NCBI GenBank assembly: GCA_963823535.1
Contig: CAWGLZ010000006.1
Span: forward strand, 186,001-250,000
Source of the DNA: RPQJ01 sp963823535
GTDB lineage: Bacteria > Pseudomonadota > Gammaproteobacteria > Steroidobacterales > Steroidobacteraceae
Reading direction: 5' to 3'
DNA length: 64,000 nt
Positions 42,001 to 51,086 of the stretch are shown piece after piece. The position numbers were made by a program, and so were the translations under genes. The notes below the pieces were generated by a model, which searched no databases, was not told the DNA's origin, and saw only the letters and a list, made by a program, of their open reading frames with translations. Each line of letters opens with the position of its first letter. Position 1 is the first letter of the stretch.

Positions 42001-43902
42001 ATGCCCGCCATGCACACAGCACCCGGCGACGTCGCCGAATTCACGCTCAAGGCCATCGTCGTCGGCATCGTCCTCGGGATCATCTTCGGGGCTGCCAACG
42101 CCTATCTCGGCCTGCGGGTCGGCATGACGGTCTCGGCGTCGATTCCCGCGGCCGTGATGACGGTCGCCAGTTTCCGCCTGCTGCGCTCGAAGGGCACGAT
42201 CCTCGAGGCGAACATGTCGCAGACGGTCGCCTCGGCCTCGACCTCGCTCGCCACCGGCACGATCTTCACGATTCCCGCGCTGTTCCTCTGGGGAGTCGTG
42301 CCGCCCTACCTGCAGGTCGTCGCGCTCGCGTTCCTGGGTGCCCTGCTCGGCATCGCTGCGATGGTGCCCTTGCGGCGCCTGCTGATCGTGAAGGCGCACC
42401 ACGAACTGCCCTACCCCGAGGGCACGGCCTGCGCCGAGGTGCTGCGCGCCACGACGACCGATACGCGCGGCGCGGCGAGCAGCAGCGCCTGGATCTTCCG
42501 CGGCATGGCGGTGGGCGCGGCCGTGAAGCTGCTGATCTCGCTGGTCTACCTGATCCCGGGCGAGTTGAGCGCGGCCGTGCCGGTGCTGCCGCGGGCCGAG
42601 CTGGCGCTCGAGGTCGCGCCGGCACTGCTCGGCGTCGGGTACATCCTCGGCTACCGGCAATCCGCGGTCTGCGTGGCGGGCGCGATCATCTCGGCGCTGG
42701 CCATCACACCGCTCATCGCCTGGATGGGCGGCTCGATGACCACGCCGCTGTATCCGGAGACGGTGCGACTCATCTCCGAGATGGACGCGGGTGCCATCTG
42801 GTCACGCTACGTGCGCTACATCGGTGCGGGCGCGGTGGCGACGGCGGGCATCCTCACCGTGGTGCGCGGACTGCCGACCATGATCGACGCGTTCCTGTCG
42901 GTTGCCCGCGGACTGCAGGCCGACGGCCGGCACGGCAGCGGACCCGTCGAGCGCACCGACCGCGACATCCCGGGCGCGTTCGTGCTGGGCGGCATCGCGA
43001 TCGTGGTGCTCACCGCCGGCCTCGTGCCCGGCGTCTTCGCCGGCGACATGTCGGCCGTGCAGCGCGCCATTCTCGCGGCCGGCGTGGGCGTCTTCGGCGT
43101 GCTGTTCGTGACGGTGGCGGCGCGCATCGTCGGCATCGTGGGCGTCTCCTCGCAGCCGACGTCGGGCATCGCGCTCGTCACGCTGCTCGGCACGGCCTCC
43201 GTCTTCGCAGCAGCGGGCTGGGTGGACGCGAGCGCACGGGCCGGCGTGCTCACGGTGGGCACCATCGTCGCGGTCGCGGCGAGCAAGGCGGGTGACATCT
43301 CGCAGGACCTCAAGACCGGCTGGCTCGTCGGTGCCACGCCGGCAAGACAGCAGGTCGGCCAGCTGATCGGTGCCGCGTTCGCCTGCTGGGCCGTCGCGGC
43401 CACCGTACTGCTGCTCGGCAACGCCTACGAGTTCGGCTCGCGCGAGATCCCGGCGCCCCAGGCCACGCTGATGAAGACCATCATCGAAGGCGTGCTCGCG
43501 GGTGCGCTGCCCTGGGACCTCGTTCTCACCGGCGCGGGCCTCGCGATCGGCGCGATGCTCTGCGGGGTGTCGGGCCTCGCGTTCGCGATCGGCGTGTACC
43601 TGCCGCTTGCGACCATGGCGCCGCTCTATGTCGGCGGCTGCGTGCGGGCGCTGGTCGAACGCAATCGCGCTCCGCTCGCGGAAGGCCAGAGCGATCCGGG
43701 CATCCTGGCCGCGTCGGGGCTGGTCGCGGGCGAAGGCCTCGCCGGCGTCGCGGTGGCGGGGCTGGTCGCGGCCGGGCTCGCACCGAAGGCGATGGACCCC
43801 AAGCTGGGCGGTCTGACGGGCGAGGTCGTGGCGCTCGTGGTGGTGCTCGCGGTCTGCGCGTTCCTGCTGCGCGGCGGCCGCTCCCGGGCCGGCGCTCACT
43901 GA
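42001..43902 (+). CDS. OPT-family oligopeptide transporter
   Basis: The 633-aa integral membrane protein begins with FTLKAIVVGIVLGIIFGAAN, AYLGLRVGMTVSASIPAAVM, the typical OPT start, and has about 15 hydrophobic segments. Conserved features include the HELPYPEGTACAEVLRA motif near 135 and QDLKTGWLVGATPARQQVGQ near 440. The family imports peptides or metal-siderophore complexes. It stands alone between the AstE-like gene and slyX, with 244 bases upstream holding no gene; no ribosome binding site stands out immediately before the ATG. Confidence 0.93.
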   Translation: MPAMHTAPGDVAEFTLKAIVVGIVLGIIFGAANAYLGLRVGMTVSASIPAAVMTVASFRLLRSKGTILEANMSQTVASASTSLATGTIFTIPALFLWGVVPPYLQVVALAFLGALLGIAAMVPLRRLLIVKAHHELPYPEGTACAEVLRATTTDTRGAASSSAWIFRGMAVGAAVKLLISLVYLIPGELSAAVPVLPRAELALEVAPALLGVGYILGYRQSAVCVAGAIISALAITPLIAWMGGSMTTPLYPETVRLISEMDAGAIWSRYVRYIGAGAVATAGILTVVRGLPTMIDAFLSVARGLQADGRHGSGPVERTDRDIPGAFVLGGIAIVVLTAGLVPGVFAGDMSAVQRAILAAGVGVFGVLFVTVAARIVGIVGVSSQPTSGIALVTLLGTASVFAAAGWVDASARAGVLTVGTIVAVAASKAGDISQDLKTGWLVGATPARQQVGQLIGAAFACWAVAATVLLLGNAYEFGSREIPAPQATLMKTIIEGVLAGALPWDLVLTGAGLAIGAMLCGVSGLAFAIGVYLPLATMAPLYVGGCVRALVERNRAPLAEGQSDPGILAASGLVAGEGLAGVAVAGLVAAGLAPKAMDPKLGGLTGEVVALVVVLAVCAFLLRGGRSRAGAH

Positions 43903-44079
43903 ACCGACAGCCGCGGCACCGATCTCTGGGTCCGTACGACGATGCACGGCCGGTCCGGCTCGACGTCCCGCGCCAGCGGCGCATCGCTGGCGGGCATCCC
44001 CAGCGGCGCCAGGCTCCCATTGCGCGACCGGGTGCCGGCCGGCAGTATCGAGCCGGTCTCAAACGCGATCGCCACGCCG

Positions 44080-44418
44080 ATGACCCAAGCCGAAGACATC
44101 GAGGAAGCCCCGGCCCACCTGGCCCCGGACGCCGCGCAGCGTTACCTGGAGGCCCGCACGCAGGGCCTCTGCCACGAGGGAGCGCTCGAGGCCGCGACCG
44201 GCGCCCGGGCAGCGACCGACGTCCTGCGGCTCGAGACCGTCGAATTCAAGATCGCGCATCTCGAGAAGGCGATCCAGGAACTGAGCGACGTCATCTATCG
44301 CCAGCAGCAGCAGCTCGACGCGGCGCTGGCCCTCAACCGGCAACTGCGACAGCAACTCGAGGCGTTCGAGGACAGCCGCAGCGACCCCACGGCGGTCGAG
44401 ATTCCGCCGCACTACTGA
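44080..44418 (+). CDS. slyX: SlyX homologue with an N-terminal extension
   Basis: Residues about 50-112 are SlyX: a coiled coil (LETVEFKIAHLEKAIQELSD, VIYRQQQQLDAALALNRQLR) ending in the IPPHY signature. The N-terminal 45 residues (AQRYLEARTQGLCHEGALEA) are additional and also appear in related proteobacteria as a short helix. No strong ribosome binding site precedes ATG 44080; a GTG further upstream is possible. SlyX has no established function. Confidence 0.85.
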   Translation: MTQAEDIEEAPAHLAPDAAQRYLEARTQGLCHEGALEAATGARAATDVLRLETVEFKIAHLEKAIQELSDVIYRQQQQLDAALALNRQLRQQLEAFEDSRSDPTAVEIPPHY

Positions 44419-44433
44419 CGCGCCCGGCAGCGC

Positions 44434-45105
44434 TCAGCGCATCAGCTCGTAAGGTCCGCCCTTCTCCAGCGCCCGCCGGTACGCCGGCCGCTCGTGGATC
44501 CGTGCCAGGAAGTCCGTGAGCCGCGGCCGGCTGGCATCGAGACCACCCCGCGACGCCGCCGCCTCGAGCGGGAAGCTCATCTGCACGTCGGCCGCGCTGA
44601 ACTCGTCGCCGGCGAACCAGCGCGACTTGCCGAGCTCGCCCTCCATGTAGTCGAGATGCAGCTTGATCTGCGGACTCACGAAACTGGTCATCACCTTGTC
44701 GGCGATGCCTCGCGCGACCGGCCGCACGAAGAACGGTGCCGGCGCCGTGCGCAGCCGATTGAACACCAGGCTCATGAGCATGGGCGGCATGGCCGAGCCC
44801 TCGGCGTAGTGCAGCCAGTAGGTGTAGCGCAGGCGCTCCGGCGCGCCCGGAGCAGGCGCGAGCCGGCCGGCACCGTAGCGATCGGCGAGGTACTCGATGA
44901 TCGCACCCGACTCCGCCATGGTGACGTCGCCATCCGTGATCACCGGTGACTTGCCGAGCGGATGGACGGCGCGCAGGGAAGCCGGCGCCAGCATCGTCGC
45001 CGCGTCGCGCTCGTAGCGCCTGACCTCGTACTCGGCGCCCAGTTCCTCGAGGAGCCAGAGGATGCGCTGCGATCGAGAGTTGTTGAGGTGGTGAACCGTG
45101 ATCAT
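44434..45105 (-). CDS. Glutathione S-transferase
   Basis: ATG 45105 follows GGGGGACGG and gives 223 aa. The thioredoxin-like N-terminal domain has MITVHHLNNSRSQRILWLLE with the catalytic-position Ser/Asn residues and KSPVITDGDVTMAESGAIIE, the glutathione-binding Glu-Ser motif. The helical C-terminal domain follows (YWLHYAEGSAMPPMLMSLVF, FAGDEFSAADVQMSFPLEAA). It is convergent with slyX, the ends being 15 bases apart. Confidence 0.92.
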   Translation of the reverse strand: MITVHHLNNSRSQRILWLLEELGAEYEVRRYERDAATMLAPASLRAVHPLGKSPVITDGDVTMAESGAIIEYLADRYGAGRLAPAPGAPERLRYTYWLHYAEGSAMPPMLMSLVFNRLRTAPAPFFVRPVARGIADKVMTSFVSPQIKLHLDYMEGELGKSRWFAGDEFSAADVQMSFPLEAAASRGGLDASRPRLTDFLARIHERPAYRRALEKGGPYELMR

Positions 45106-45191
45106 GAGCCGTCCCCCTGGTTGTTCTCGAGCCGCAAGGATAGCGATCGCGCACGGCCCCGGCGCAGCCAATTTTCAGTCAGAATCCCACC

Positions 45192-45569
45192 ATGATCCGC
45201 AAAGCCTGGGCCGCGTACGCGGCGGTGATCACGACGGCCGTGCTGATCGGCGAAGTGAACACCGTCATGCACACGGGGGAGATCAGCGCCCGGACCTTCG
45301 CCAACTGGTTCGTCACCGCGATCCTGCTCATCGGCACCTGGTGCTACGCGCTCGAGAAGCCGATCTCGACCGAGCGTTACTGGCGGGTCGCCTTCTGGCT
45401 GGTGCTGTTCGCAAGCGCGGTGCCGCTCGTCCCCGCGGCACTGGCCGGCCGTCACGCCCTGTTCATGCTGGCCGTCACGCTGCCGATCCTGGCGCCGGCG
45501 TTCGTCGCCATGTATCTCTATGGCCATCGCTCGCCGCACATCTGGCACGCAGGTGACGTGACGGCTTGA
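45192..45569 (+). CDS. Small membrane protein of unknown function
   Basis: The 125-aa product has four predicted hydrophobic stretches: AYAAVITTAVLIGEV, WFVTAILLIGTWCYAL, VAFWLVLFASAVPLVPAAL and LFMLAVTLPILAPAFVAMYL. It ends in a His-rich tail (YGHRSPHIWH). It is divergent from the GST gene and convergent with the MOSC gene. I recognise no family. Confidence 0.7.
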   Translation: MIRKAWAAYAAVITTAVLIGEVNTVMHTGEISARTFANWFVTAILLIGTWCYALEKPISTERYWRVAFWLVLFASAVPLVPAALAGRHALFMLAVTLPILAPAFVAMYLYGHRSPHIWHAGDVTA

Positions 45570-45593
45570 GTCTCCTGCTCAGCGCCGGGCCGA

Positions 45594-46400
45594 TCAGGCC
45601 GCCCGAAGCTCCGTCCCGACCCGCAGATCCGCGCCCGCCCCCGAGACGACGATGAAGTTCTGGCCGAAGGTGACGCCGCGCAGCGCGGCATCCCACCGAT
45701 ACGTCCTGAGCGTCCGGATCGGCTCGTTGCCATCCACCACGCCCGTCGCCTGGTCCGTGGTCGTGATGCTGCAGCGGGTGCACGGCTTGACGCGGCGCAG
45801 CCTGACCTCGCCGACCCGCAGGTCGCCAACGGCGTCCTCGCCGTAGGGTGCGAGTCCGTCGAGAACGAGGTTGGGGCGGAACCGGTTCATCGGCAGCGGC
45901 GCGGGCAGGCGCGCGTTGAGATCCTCGAGTGACGCGCGGGAAATCACCAGCAGCGCAAAGCCGTCGGCGAAGCGGCTGTAGGCGTCCAGGTCGCCGGTCC
46001 ACGCCGGATCGCTACGGCGACGCCATGCAGCGTCGAAGCGGACGAGGCGCAACGGCCGACCCAGGAACTCCCCGAGCCACTGCGCCGCTGCCTCGCCCTG
46101 GTCGAACGCGCGACAGTCGTCTTTCCAGACGGTGACACCCGTGGGTGGACCTCGAAGATCGAGCGGAACCTCGAGCGGCGTCATGCCCGGCGCCGAGAGC
46201 TTCAGCCGCTCGCCGTCCAGTGCCGTGCCGATGGCCGCCAGCTTCGGCAGCTCGCGCTGCGTCACGAAGCGCCCGTCGGGGGAGACGATCATCCACTCGC
46301 GGTCGTGCCGGAGCCCGGCTTCAGTCACCACGGCCTCGTGCAGATCGAGGCCGCGGCAGGACTTCACCGGATAGATGTGCAGGCCGGCGATCGTGATCAC
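45594..46400 (-). CDS. MOSC-domain molybdopterin-linked protein
   Basis: GTG 46400 gives 268 aa. The N-terminal MOSC_N beta-barrel region has IAGLHIYPVKSCRGLDLHEA and FVTQRELPKLAAIGTALDGE. The MOSC domain follows, with LNARLPAPLPMNRFRPNLVL and VKPCTRCSITTTDQATGVVD carrying the conserved Cys that binds the molybdenum-cofactor sulfur or substrate. The family (YcbX-like) reduces N-hydroxylated compounds. It starts 11 bases after the GGDEF/EAL stop, with no clear ribosome binding site. Confidence 0.9.
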   Translation of the reverse strand: MITIAGLHIYPVKSCRGLDLHEAVVTEAGLRHDREWMIVSPDGRFVTQRELPKLAAIGTALDGERLKLSAPGMTPLEVPLDLRGPPTGVTVWKDDCRAFDQGEAAAQWLGEFLGRPLRLVRFDAAWRRRSDPAWTGDLDAYSRFADGFALLVISRASLEDLNARLPAPLPMNRFRPNLVLDGLAPYGEDAVGDLRVGEVRLRRVKPCTRCSITTTDQATGVVDGNEPIRTLRTYRWDAALRGVTFGQNFIVVSGAGADLRVGTELRAA

Positions 46401-46411
46401 GGCACGGGCGT

Positions 46412-48631
46412 TCAGTTGGCGATCGAGAGCGGTTGTGGCCGCCCGACCTGGTAGCCCTGGACGAAATCGACACCCATGCGCCGCGCCGCATCGAGGGCGC
46501 TCAGGTCCTCGACGTGTTCGGCGATGACCCGGAAATTGAGCGAGCGCGCAAGCTTGATCATCGCCGTGACCATGGCCTGGTTGACGGTGTCCGAGGCGAG
46601 GTTGCGGATAAAGTAGCCGTCGATCTTCACGTAGTCGAGCGAAAGGTTCTTGAGATTCGAGAACGAACTCAGCCCGCGCCCGAAGTCGTCGAGTGCAAAC
46701 TGGCATCCCATGCCGTGGAGCACGCCGATGAAACGCCGGGCGTGCTCGATGTTGGTGATGACGGAGTTCTCCGTGACCTCGAAGCAGATGCGATCCGGCG
46801 CCACGCCCGTGCGATCGAGGCAGTCGACCACGAACTCGAGAAAGGCCGCGTCGCCGAGGGTCTGTCCGGACAGGTTGATGCACAGGCTGCGCCCGGCCGC
46901 GAGCCTGACCGCGCCACGACCGAGCGCCGCCAGCGAGGTCTGCACCACCCATCGGTCCACGTGCGGCATCAGGCGGTAGCGTTCCGCGGCCTTCATGAAC
47001 TCCGCGGGCGCGATCGAAGCCCCGGATTCGTCCTTGAGTCGCAGCAGAATCTCGAGTCCCGGCCCGTTCGTGCACTGTGCATCGACGGGCAGGATCGGCT
47101 GCGCATGCAGCTCGAAGCGACCATCCTTCAGGGCCGACTGCAGCTGCTGCAGCCAGTGGATCTCGCCACGGCTGCGCGCCGCGGCCTCGTCGCGGGCCGA
47201 GTACACGTGGACGTGGCCGCCCTGGTTCTTTGCCACGTAGCAGGCGGAGTCGGCGGCACCGATCAGGTCCTCGATCGAGCCGCTCTCGCGGGAGATCTCG
47301 ACGAGGCCCACGCTGACGCCGATGTTGAAGATCTTGTCTTTCCAGACGAACCTGTAGTCGGCGACGGCGCGCACGACGTCGTCGGAAATCTGCCGTGCCT
47401 TGTCGAGCGGGCATCCGGACAACAGGATCCCGAACTCGTCGCCACCGAGCCGCCCGACGGTGTCCGAGTCGCGCACCGCATCCTTGATGAGGGCGGCGAC
47501 CTCGCGCAGCATTCCGTCACCGGCCGCGTGACCGCACTCGTCGTTCACCGCCTTGAAGCGGTCCAGGTCCAGGTAGCACAGCACGTGACGCGGGCCACCG
47601 CCTTGTGCCGACTCGAGCGCCTCCTCCAGGCGCCGCTCGAACTCCCGCCGGTTCACCAGGCCGGTCAGCGCGTCATGGCTCGCCTGGTAGGTCATCTGGC
47701 GCGTCAATCCGCGCAGGTCGCTCACGTCGCGCAGGGTGATCACCGTCCCGGTGAGTTCGCCCGCGACGTCGCGCAGCGGCGAGACGGTGAGCTCGATGGA
47801 TCGCTCGCCCTCGCCGTCGCCCGAAAGGACCATGCCGCGACGGCCGATGTTCACGCGACCGCCGCTTGCGAGGCACTGGCGCACCGGGTCGCCGAGCGAC
47901 TGCCGCTGGCCTTCCTCGACCAGATCGATGACCTCGAGCAGCGTCTTGCCGAGCGCGTCGGGCGCGGGTCGGCCGATGAGTCCCTCGCCCGCCTTGTTGA
48001 CGTAGGCGATGCGTCCCTCGGCGTCGGTCGTCATCACGCCCTCGCCCAGCGCGTCGAGCGCCTCCCAGGCCGTGGCGTGCCCGCGTCGCAGATGGCCCGC
48101 GTCCGGTGCCGGCGTCATTTCGACGGCCGAGACCAGCAGCGATGGCTTGCCCTCGTAGGAGATCCTCGAGAAGCTGAATTCGATGCGGGGCGTATGCCCG
48201 GCGATCGGGCGCATCTCCACCTCGAGCCGGTCCGGAACCGGCTGCCCGGAGTGGTGCCGGCGCAGGTGCTCCGCCAGCAGCTCGGCGAAATCGGGGTCGA
48301 CGAGTTCGGTCAGGGGCCGCCCGACGAGCTGCGCGGGCGAGGTCGCGCCGCACAGTTCGGCGAACTTCGCATTCGCCACGCGGATCCCGTCGTGCTCGAC
48401 GGCCACGGCTTCGTTCATCGCCTCGTTCAGGCGGCGGAAGACGAACTCGCGCTCGGTCCGGGTCGTCGATTCCTGCTGCAACCGTGCAATCAGCTCGTCC
48501 GCGCCCTCGGCCAGCTCGCGAACCCGGTGCACTTCCCGGTTACGCCACACGAGCAGGATCCCCAGCAGCAGTGCCAGCAGTCCGACGACAATTAAGGCGG
48601 CGATCAGCATTGCGTGGTTAGGACCGGCCAT
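46412..48631 (-). CDS. Membrane-anchored PAS-PAS-GGDEF-EAL c-di-GMP protein
   Basis: From ATG 48631 the protein has 739 aa. It starts with one transmembrane helix (MLIAALIVVGLLALLLGILL), two PAS domains, then a GGDEF domain and an EAL domain. The cyclase signature GGDEF is intact (VGRLGGDEFGILLSG), with SHDALTGLVNRREF before it. The EAL part has ILLRL where E(A/V)LLR is expected (GLEILLRLKD), then LCINLSGQTL, CFEVTENSVIT, ALDDFGRGLSSFSNL and VKIDGYFI, so metal and base residues are largely present. Dual cyclase/phosphodiesterase activity is possible. Confidence 0.92.
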   Translation of the reverse strand: MAGPNHAMLIAALIVVGLLALLLGILLVWRNREVHRVRELAEGADELIARLQQESTTRTEREFVFRRLNEAMNEAVAVEHDGIRVANAKFAELCGATSPAQLVGRPLTELVDPDFAELLAEHLRRHHSGQPVPDRLEVEMRPIAGHTPRIEFSFSRISYEGKPSLLVSAVEMTPAPDAGHLRRGHATAWEALDALGEGVMTTDAEGRIAYVNKAGEGLIGRPAPDALGKTLLEVIDLVEEGQRQSLGDPVRQCLASGGRVNIGRRGMVLSGDGEGERSIELTVSPLRDVAGELTGTVITLRDVSDLRGLTRQMTYQASHDALTGLVNRREFERRLEEALESAQGGGPRHVLCYLDLDRFKAVNDECGHAAGDGMLREVAALIKDAVRDSDTVGRLGGDEFGILLSGCPLDKARQISDDVVRAVADYRFVWKDKIFNIGVSVGLVEISRESGSIEDLIGAADSACYVAKNQGGHVHVYSARDEAAARSRGEIHWLQQLQSALKDGRFELHAQPILPVDAQCTNGPGLEILLRLKDESGASIAPAEFMKAAERYRLMPHVDRWVVQTSLAALGRGAVRLAAGRSLCINLSGQTLGDAAFLEFVVDCLDRTGVAPDRICFEVTENSVITNIEHARRFIGVLHGMGCQFALDDFGRGLSSFSNLKNLSLDYVKIDGYFIRNLASDTVNQAMVTAMIKLARSLNFRVIAEHVEDLSALDAARRMGVDFVQGYQVGRPQPLSIAN

Positions 48632-48848
48632 GTCCCTGGAAAGCGCGACGCCGGGTGGCGCCCCATCCCCTCGATATTGTTGTTTTGTTGAGTTGCCATC
48701 GAAGCATACTGGAACCGTTCGCCTGCACCCGCAGGATTGACCATAATCATGCGGCAAGATCGGCTTGTCGCGACGGATCGAAGTCCTTAACCTTCGCGCC
48801 GCGCGTTGCCCGACGCCGAGCCCGCCCGAGAATCCGGAAGCCAGACCC

Positions 48849-49502
48849 ATGCGTGACGTCGAATCCGCCCGCCGCCAGATGATCGAGCAGCAGGTCCGGG
48901 CGTGGGACGTGCTCGAACTGAAGGTGCTCGCCGCAATGGAGCGCATCCGGCGCGAGGAGTTCGCCCCGCCGGCCTACCGGGATCTGGCGTTCGCCGACAT
49001 GAGCCTGCCGCTCGGCCACGGCCAGGTCATGCTGACACCGAAGCTGGAGGGGCGCATCCTGCAGTCGCTCGAACTCCAACCCGACGATTCGGTGCTCGAG
49101 ATCGGCACGGGGAGCGGGTACTTCGCCGCCTGCCTCGCTGCGCTCGTCCGCAGTGTCCGCTCGGTCGAGATCTTCCCCGACCTGGCCGAGACCGCCCGCG
49201 CCAACCTGGTGCGCTGCGGCGTGCACAACGTCAACGTCGAGGTCGCCGACGCCTTCGCCCTGCACGACCTGGCCGGATACGACGCGATCGTGCTGACGGG
49301 TTCACTGCCCGTCTACGATGCCCGCTTCGAGCAGGCATTGCCCGAGGGTGGCCGCCTGTTCGCCGTCGTCGGCCAGGGCCCCGTCATGGAAGCCCGGCGG
49401 GTCACCTGTACCGGCCACGGTGAATGGCTGCGGGAAAGTCTCTTCGAAACGGCCATGGACGCACTGCTCCATGCACCCGAACCGCCGAGGTTTGTCTTCT
49501 GA
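48849..49502 (+). CDS. pcm: Protein-L-isoaspartate O-methyltransferase
   Basis: The protein is 217 aa from ATG 48849. The SAM motif I is VLEIGTGSGYFAACLAALV, preceded by LPLGHGQVMLTPKLEGRILQ, the typical pcm layout. It methylates isoaspartyl residues in aged proteins. This branch, located directly upstream of tolC, is common in gammaproteobacteria. It is divergent from the GGDEF/EAL gene. Confidence 0.9.
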   Translation: MRDVESARRQMIEQQVRAWDVLELKVLAAMERIRREEFAPPAYRDLAFADMSLPLGHGQVMLTPKLEGRILQSLELQPDDSVLEIGTGSGYFAACLAALVRSVRSVEIFPDLAETARANLVRCGVHNVNVEVADAFALHDLAGYDAIVLTGSLPVYDARFEQALPEGGRLFAVVGQGPVMEARRVTCTGHGEWLRESLFETAMDALLHAPEPPRFVF

Positions 49503-49548
49503 GCACCCGCGCCCCGACGGCGCAGGACTGGAAAGCAGGCCCGCAGGT

Positions 49549-49557
49549 GATATAGTC
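49549..49557 (+). promoter_or_regulatory. Extended -10 promoter upstream of tolC
   Basis: TGATATAGT forms an extended -10 element (TGN then TATAGT) in the gap between pcm and tolC, about 54 bases before the tolC start. No good -35 sits at the expected distance, as usual for extended -10 promoters. Confidence 0.4.
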
Positions 49558-49610
49558 TTGTACAACACCAATTGACCTTCAGGGCGACGCGTTCGCCAAC
49601 GGGTGAGTTC

Positions 49611-51086
49611 ATGCGCAAGAAGTCCTTCCTGCTCGTCTGCGGCGTCGCGCTGGCCCTGCTCGGGCCCGCCGGCCAGGCCGAGAACCTGATCGAGGTCTAC
49701 CAGGCGGCCATCAAGAACGACCCGCTGATCCGGGAGGCTGAGGCGCGGCGCATGGCGGCCCTCGAGGCGAAGCCACAGGCTCGCGGCCTGCTGCTGCCGC
49801 AGGTCAGCGTCGGCGGCCAGGCCTATACCGGCAACACCGATACCGAGGGCTTCCAGCGCCAGTTCCGCGAGGTCGTCGACCCGGTCACCGGCGAGTCGTC
49901 GGCCGTCCCGGTGTCCGTACCGTTCAATAACAAGACGGACACGGACATGTACTGGGACTACGACGCCCAGCTCACCCAGACGCTCTTCCGCTGGGACCAG
50001 TGGCAGCAACTCAAGCAGGCCGATTCGCGCGTCGCGCTGGCCGAGGCCAACTATCGCGCCGCGCAGCAGGACCTCATGGTGCGGGTCTCCCAGCGGTACT
50101 TCGACGTGCTCGCAGCCGACGATACCCTGGGCGCCGCGCAGGCCACGCTCGAGGCGGTGAACCGCCAGCTCGAGCAGGCCGAGAAGCGCTTCGAGGTGGG
50201 CCTGATCGCAATCACCGACGTGCAGGAGGCGCGTGCCGCGCACGACAGCGCGACCGCGGGCGTGATCGCCGCCAAGCGTGCTCTCGCCTCGACGCAGGAG
50301 TACCTGCGCGAGCTGACGGGCGAGGCCTATGCCCAGCTCGTGAAGCCGCTCGAGGCCATGCCGCTAGACCAGCCCCAGCCGCTGGACGAGCAGGAGTGGG
50401 TGGACCAGGCGGTCGAACAGAACCTCAACGTGGTCGCGGCCCGGCTTGGCGTCGACATCGCGAAGTCCAACGTCAAGATCGCGCAGGCCGGCCACATGCC
50501 GACGCTCGACCTGTATGCGCGCTACGGCGAGTCGGACTCGGACGCCAGTTCGCTCACGCGGGTGCCGAGCGAATTCCAGGACCCCAACATCCCCGTGCAG
50601 TCGTTTCCGGCTGACCTCAACCGCGTGGACGACCAGATCGGCGTGCGCCTGAACATCCCGATCTTCAGCGGCGGTGTCACGCGCTCGCAGGTCCGCCAGC
50701 AGACTTACCTTCACCGGGCGGAACGGGAGCGCCTCGAAGGCGCGCTGCGCGGCGCCGAACGCGAGACCCGCGACGCCTACCTTGGCGTGCTGGCCGAGAA
50801 GGCACGCGTGCAGGCGCTCAAGCAGGCGGTGCAGTCGAACCAGACGGCGCTCGAGGCCACCGAGGCCGGGTTCGAAGTGGGCACGCGAACCACCGTGGAC
50901 GTCCTCGACGCGCGTCGGCGGCTCTTCGAGGCACAGCGCGACTACTCGCGCAGCCGCTACGACTACCTGATCAACCTCGTACGCCTGAAGTCCGCTGCCG
51001 GCGTGCTGCTGCCCCAGGACCTCGGCGCGATCAACGGCTTCCTCACGACTCCGACGACGCTGCCCGTGGTACGTCCATCGGGCTGA
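49611..51086 (+). CDS. tolC: TolC-family outer-membrane channel
   Basis: ATG 49611 gives 491 aa, with signal peptide KKSFLLVCGVALALLGPAGQ cut before AENLIEVYQAAIKNDP, the mature TolC start. Two repeats of the coiled-coil barrel are evident (LFRWDQWQQLKQADSRVALA and IPIFSGGVTRSQVRQQTYLH). FEVGLIAITDVQEARAAHDS and FEVGTRTTVDVLDARRRLFE are the paired signature motifs. It forms the trimeric exit duct for efflux pumps and type I secretion. Its 3' end overlaps the convergent waaA by 44 bases. Confidence 0.95.
   Translation: MRKKSFLLVCGVALALLGPAGQAENLIEVYQAAIKNDPLIREAEARRMAALEAKPQARGLLLPQVSVGGQAYTGNTDTEGFQRQFREVVDPVTGESSAVPVSVPFNNKTDTDMYWDYDAQLTQTLFRWDQWQQLKQADSRVALAEANYRAAQQDLMVRVSQRYFDVLAADDTLGAAQATLEAVNRQLEQAEKRFEVGLIAITDVQEARAAHDSATAGVIAAKRALASTQEYLRELTGEAYAQLVKPLEAMPLDQPQPLDEQEWVDQAVEQNLNVVAARLGVDIAKSNVKIAQAGHMPTLDLYARYGESDSDASSLTRVPSEFQDPNIPVQSFPADLNRVDDQIGVRLNIPIFSGGVTRSQVRQQTYLHRAERERLEGALRGAERETRDAYLGVLAEKARVQALKQAVQSNQTALEATEAGFEVGTRTTVDVLDARRRLFEAQRDYSRSRYDYLINLVRLKSAAGVLLPQDLGAINGFLTTPTTLPVVRPSG

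Noticed and set aside
46433..48595. 720-codon plus-strand open frame opposite the GGDEF/EAL gene
   Set aside because: The minus strand carries GGDEF and EAL signatures; the plus strand shows only His/Arg/Asp-rich shadow sequence.
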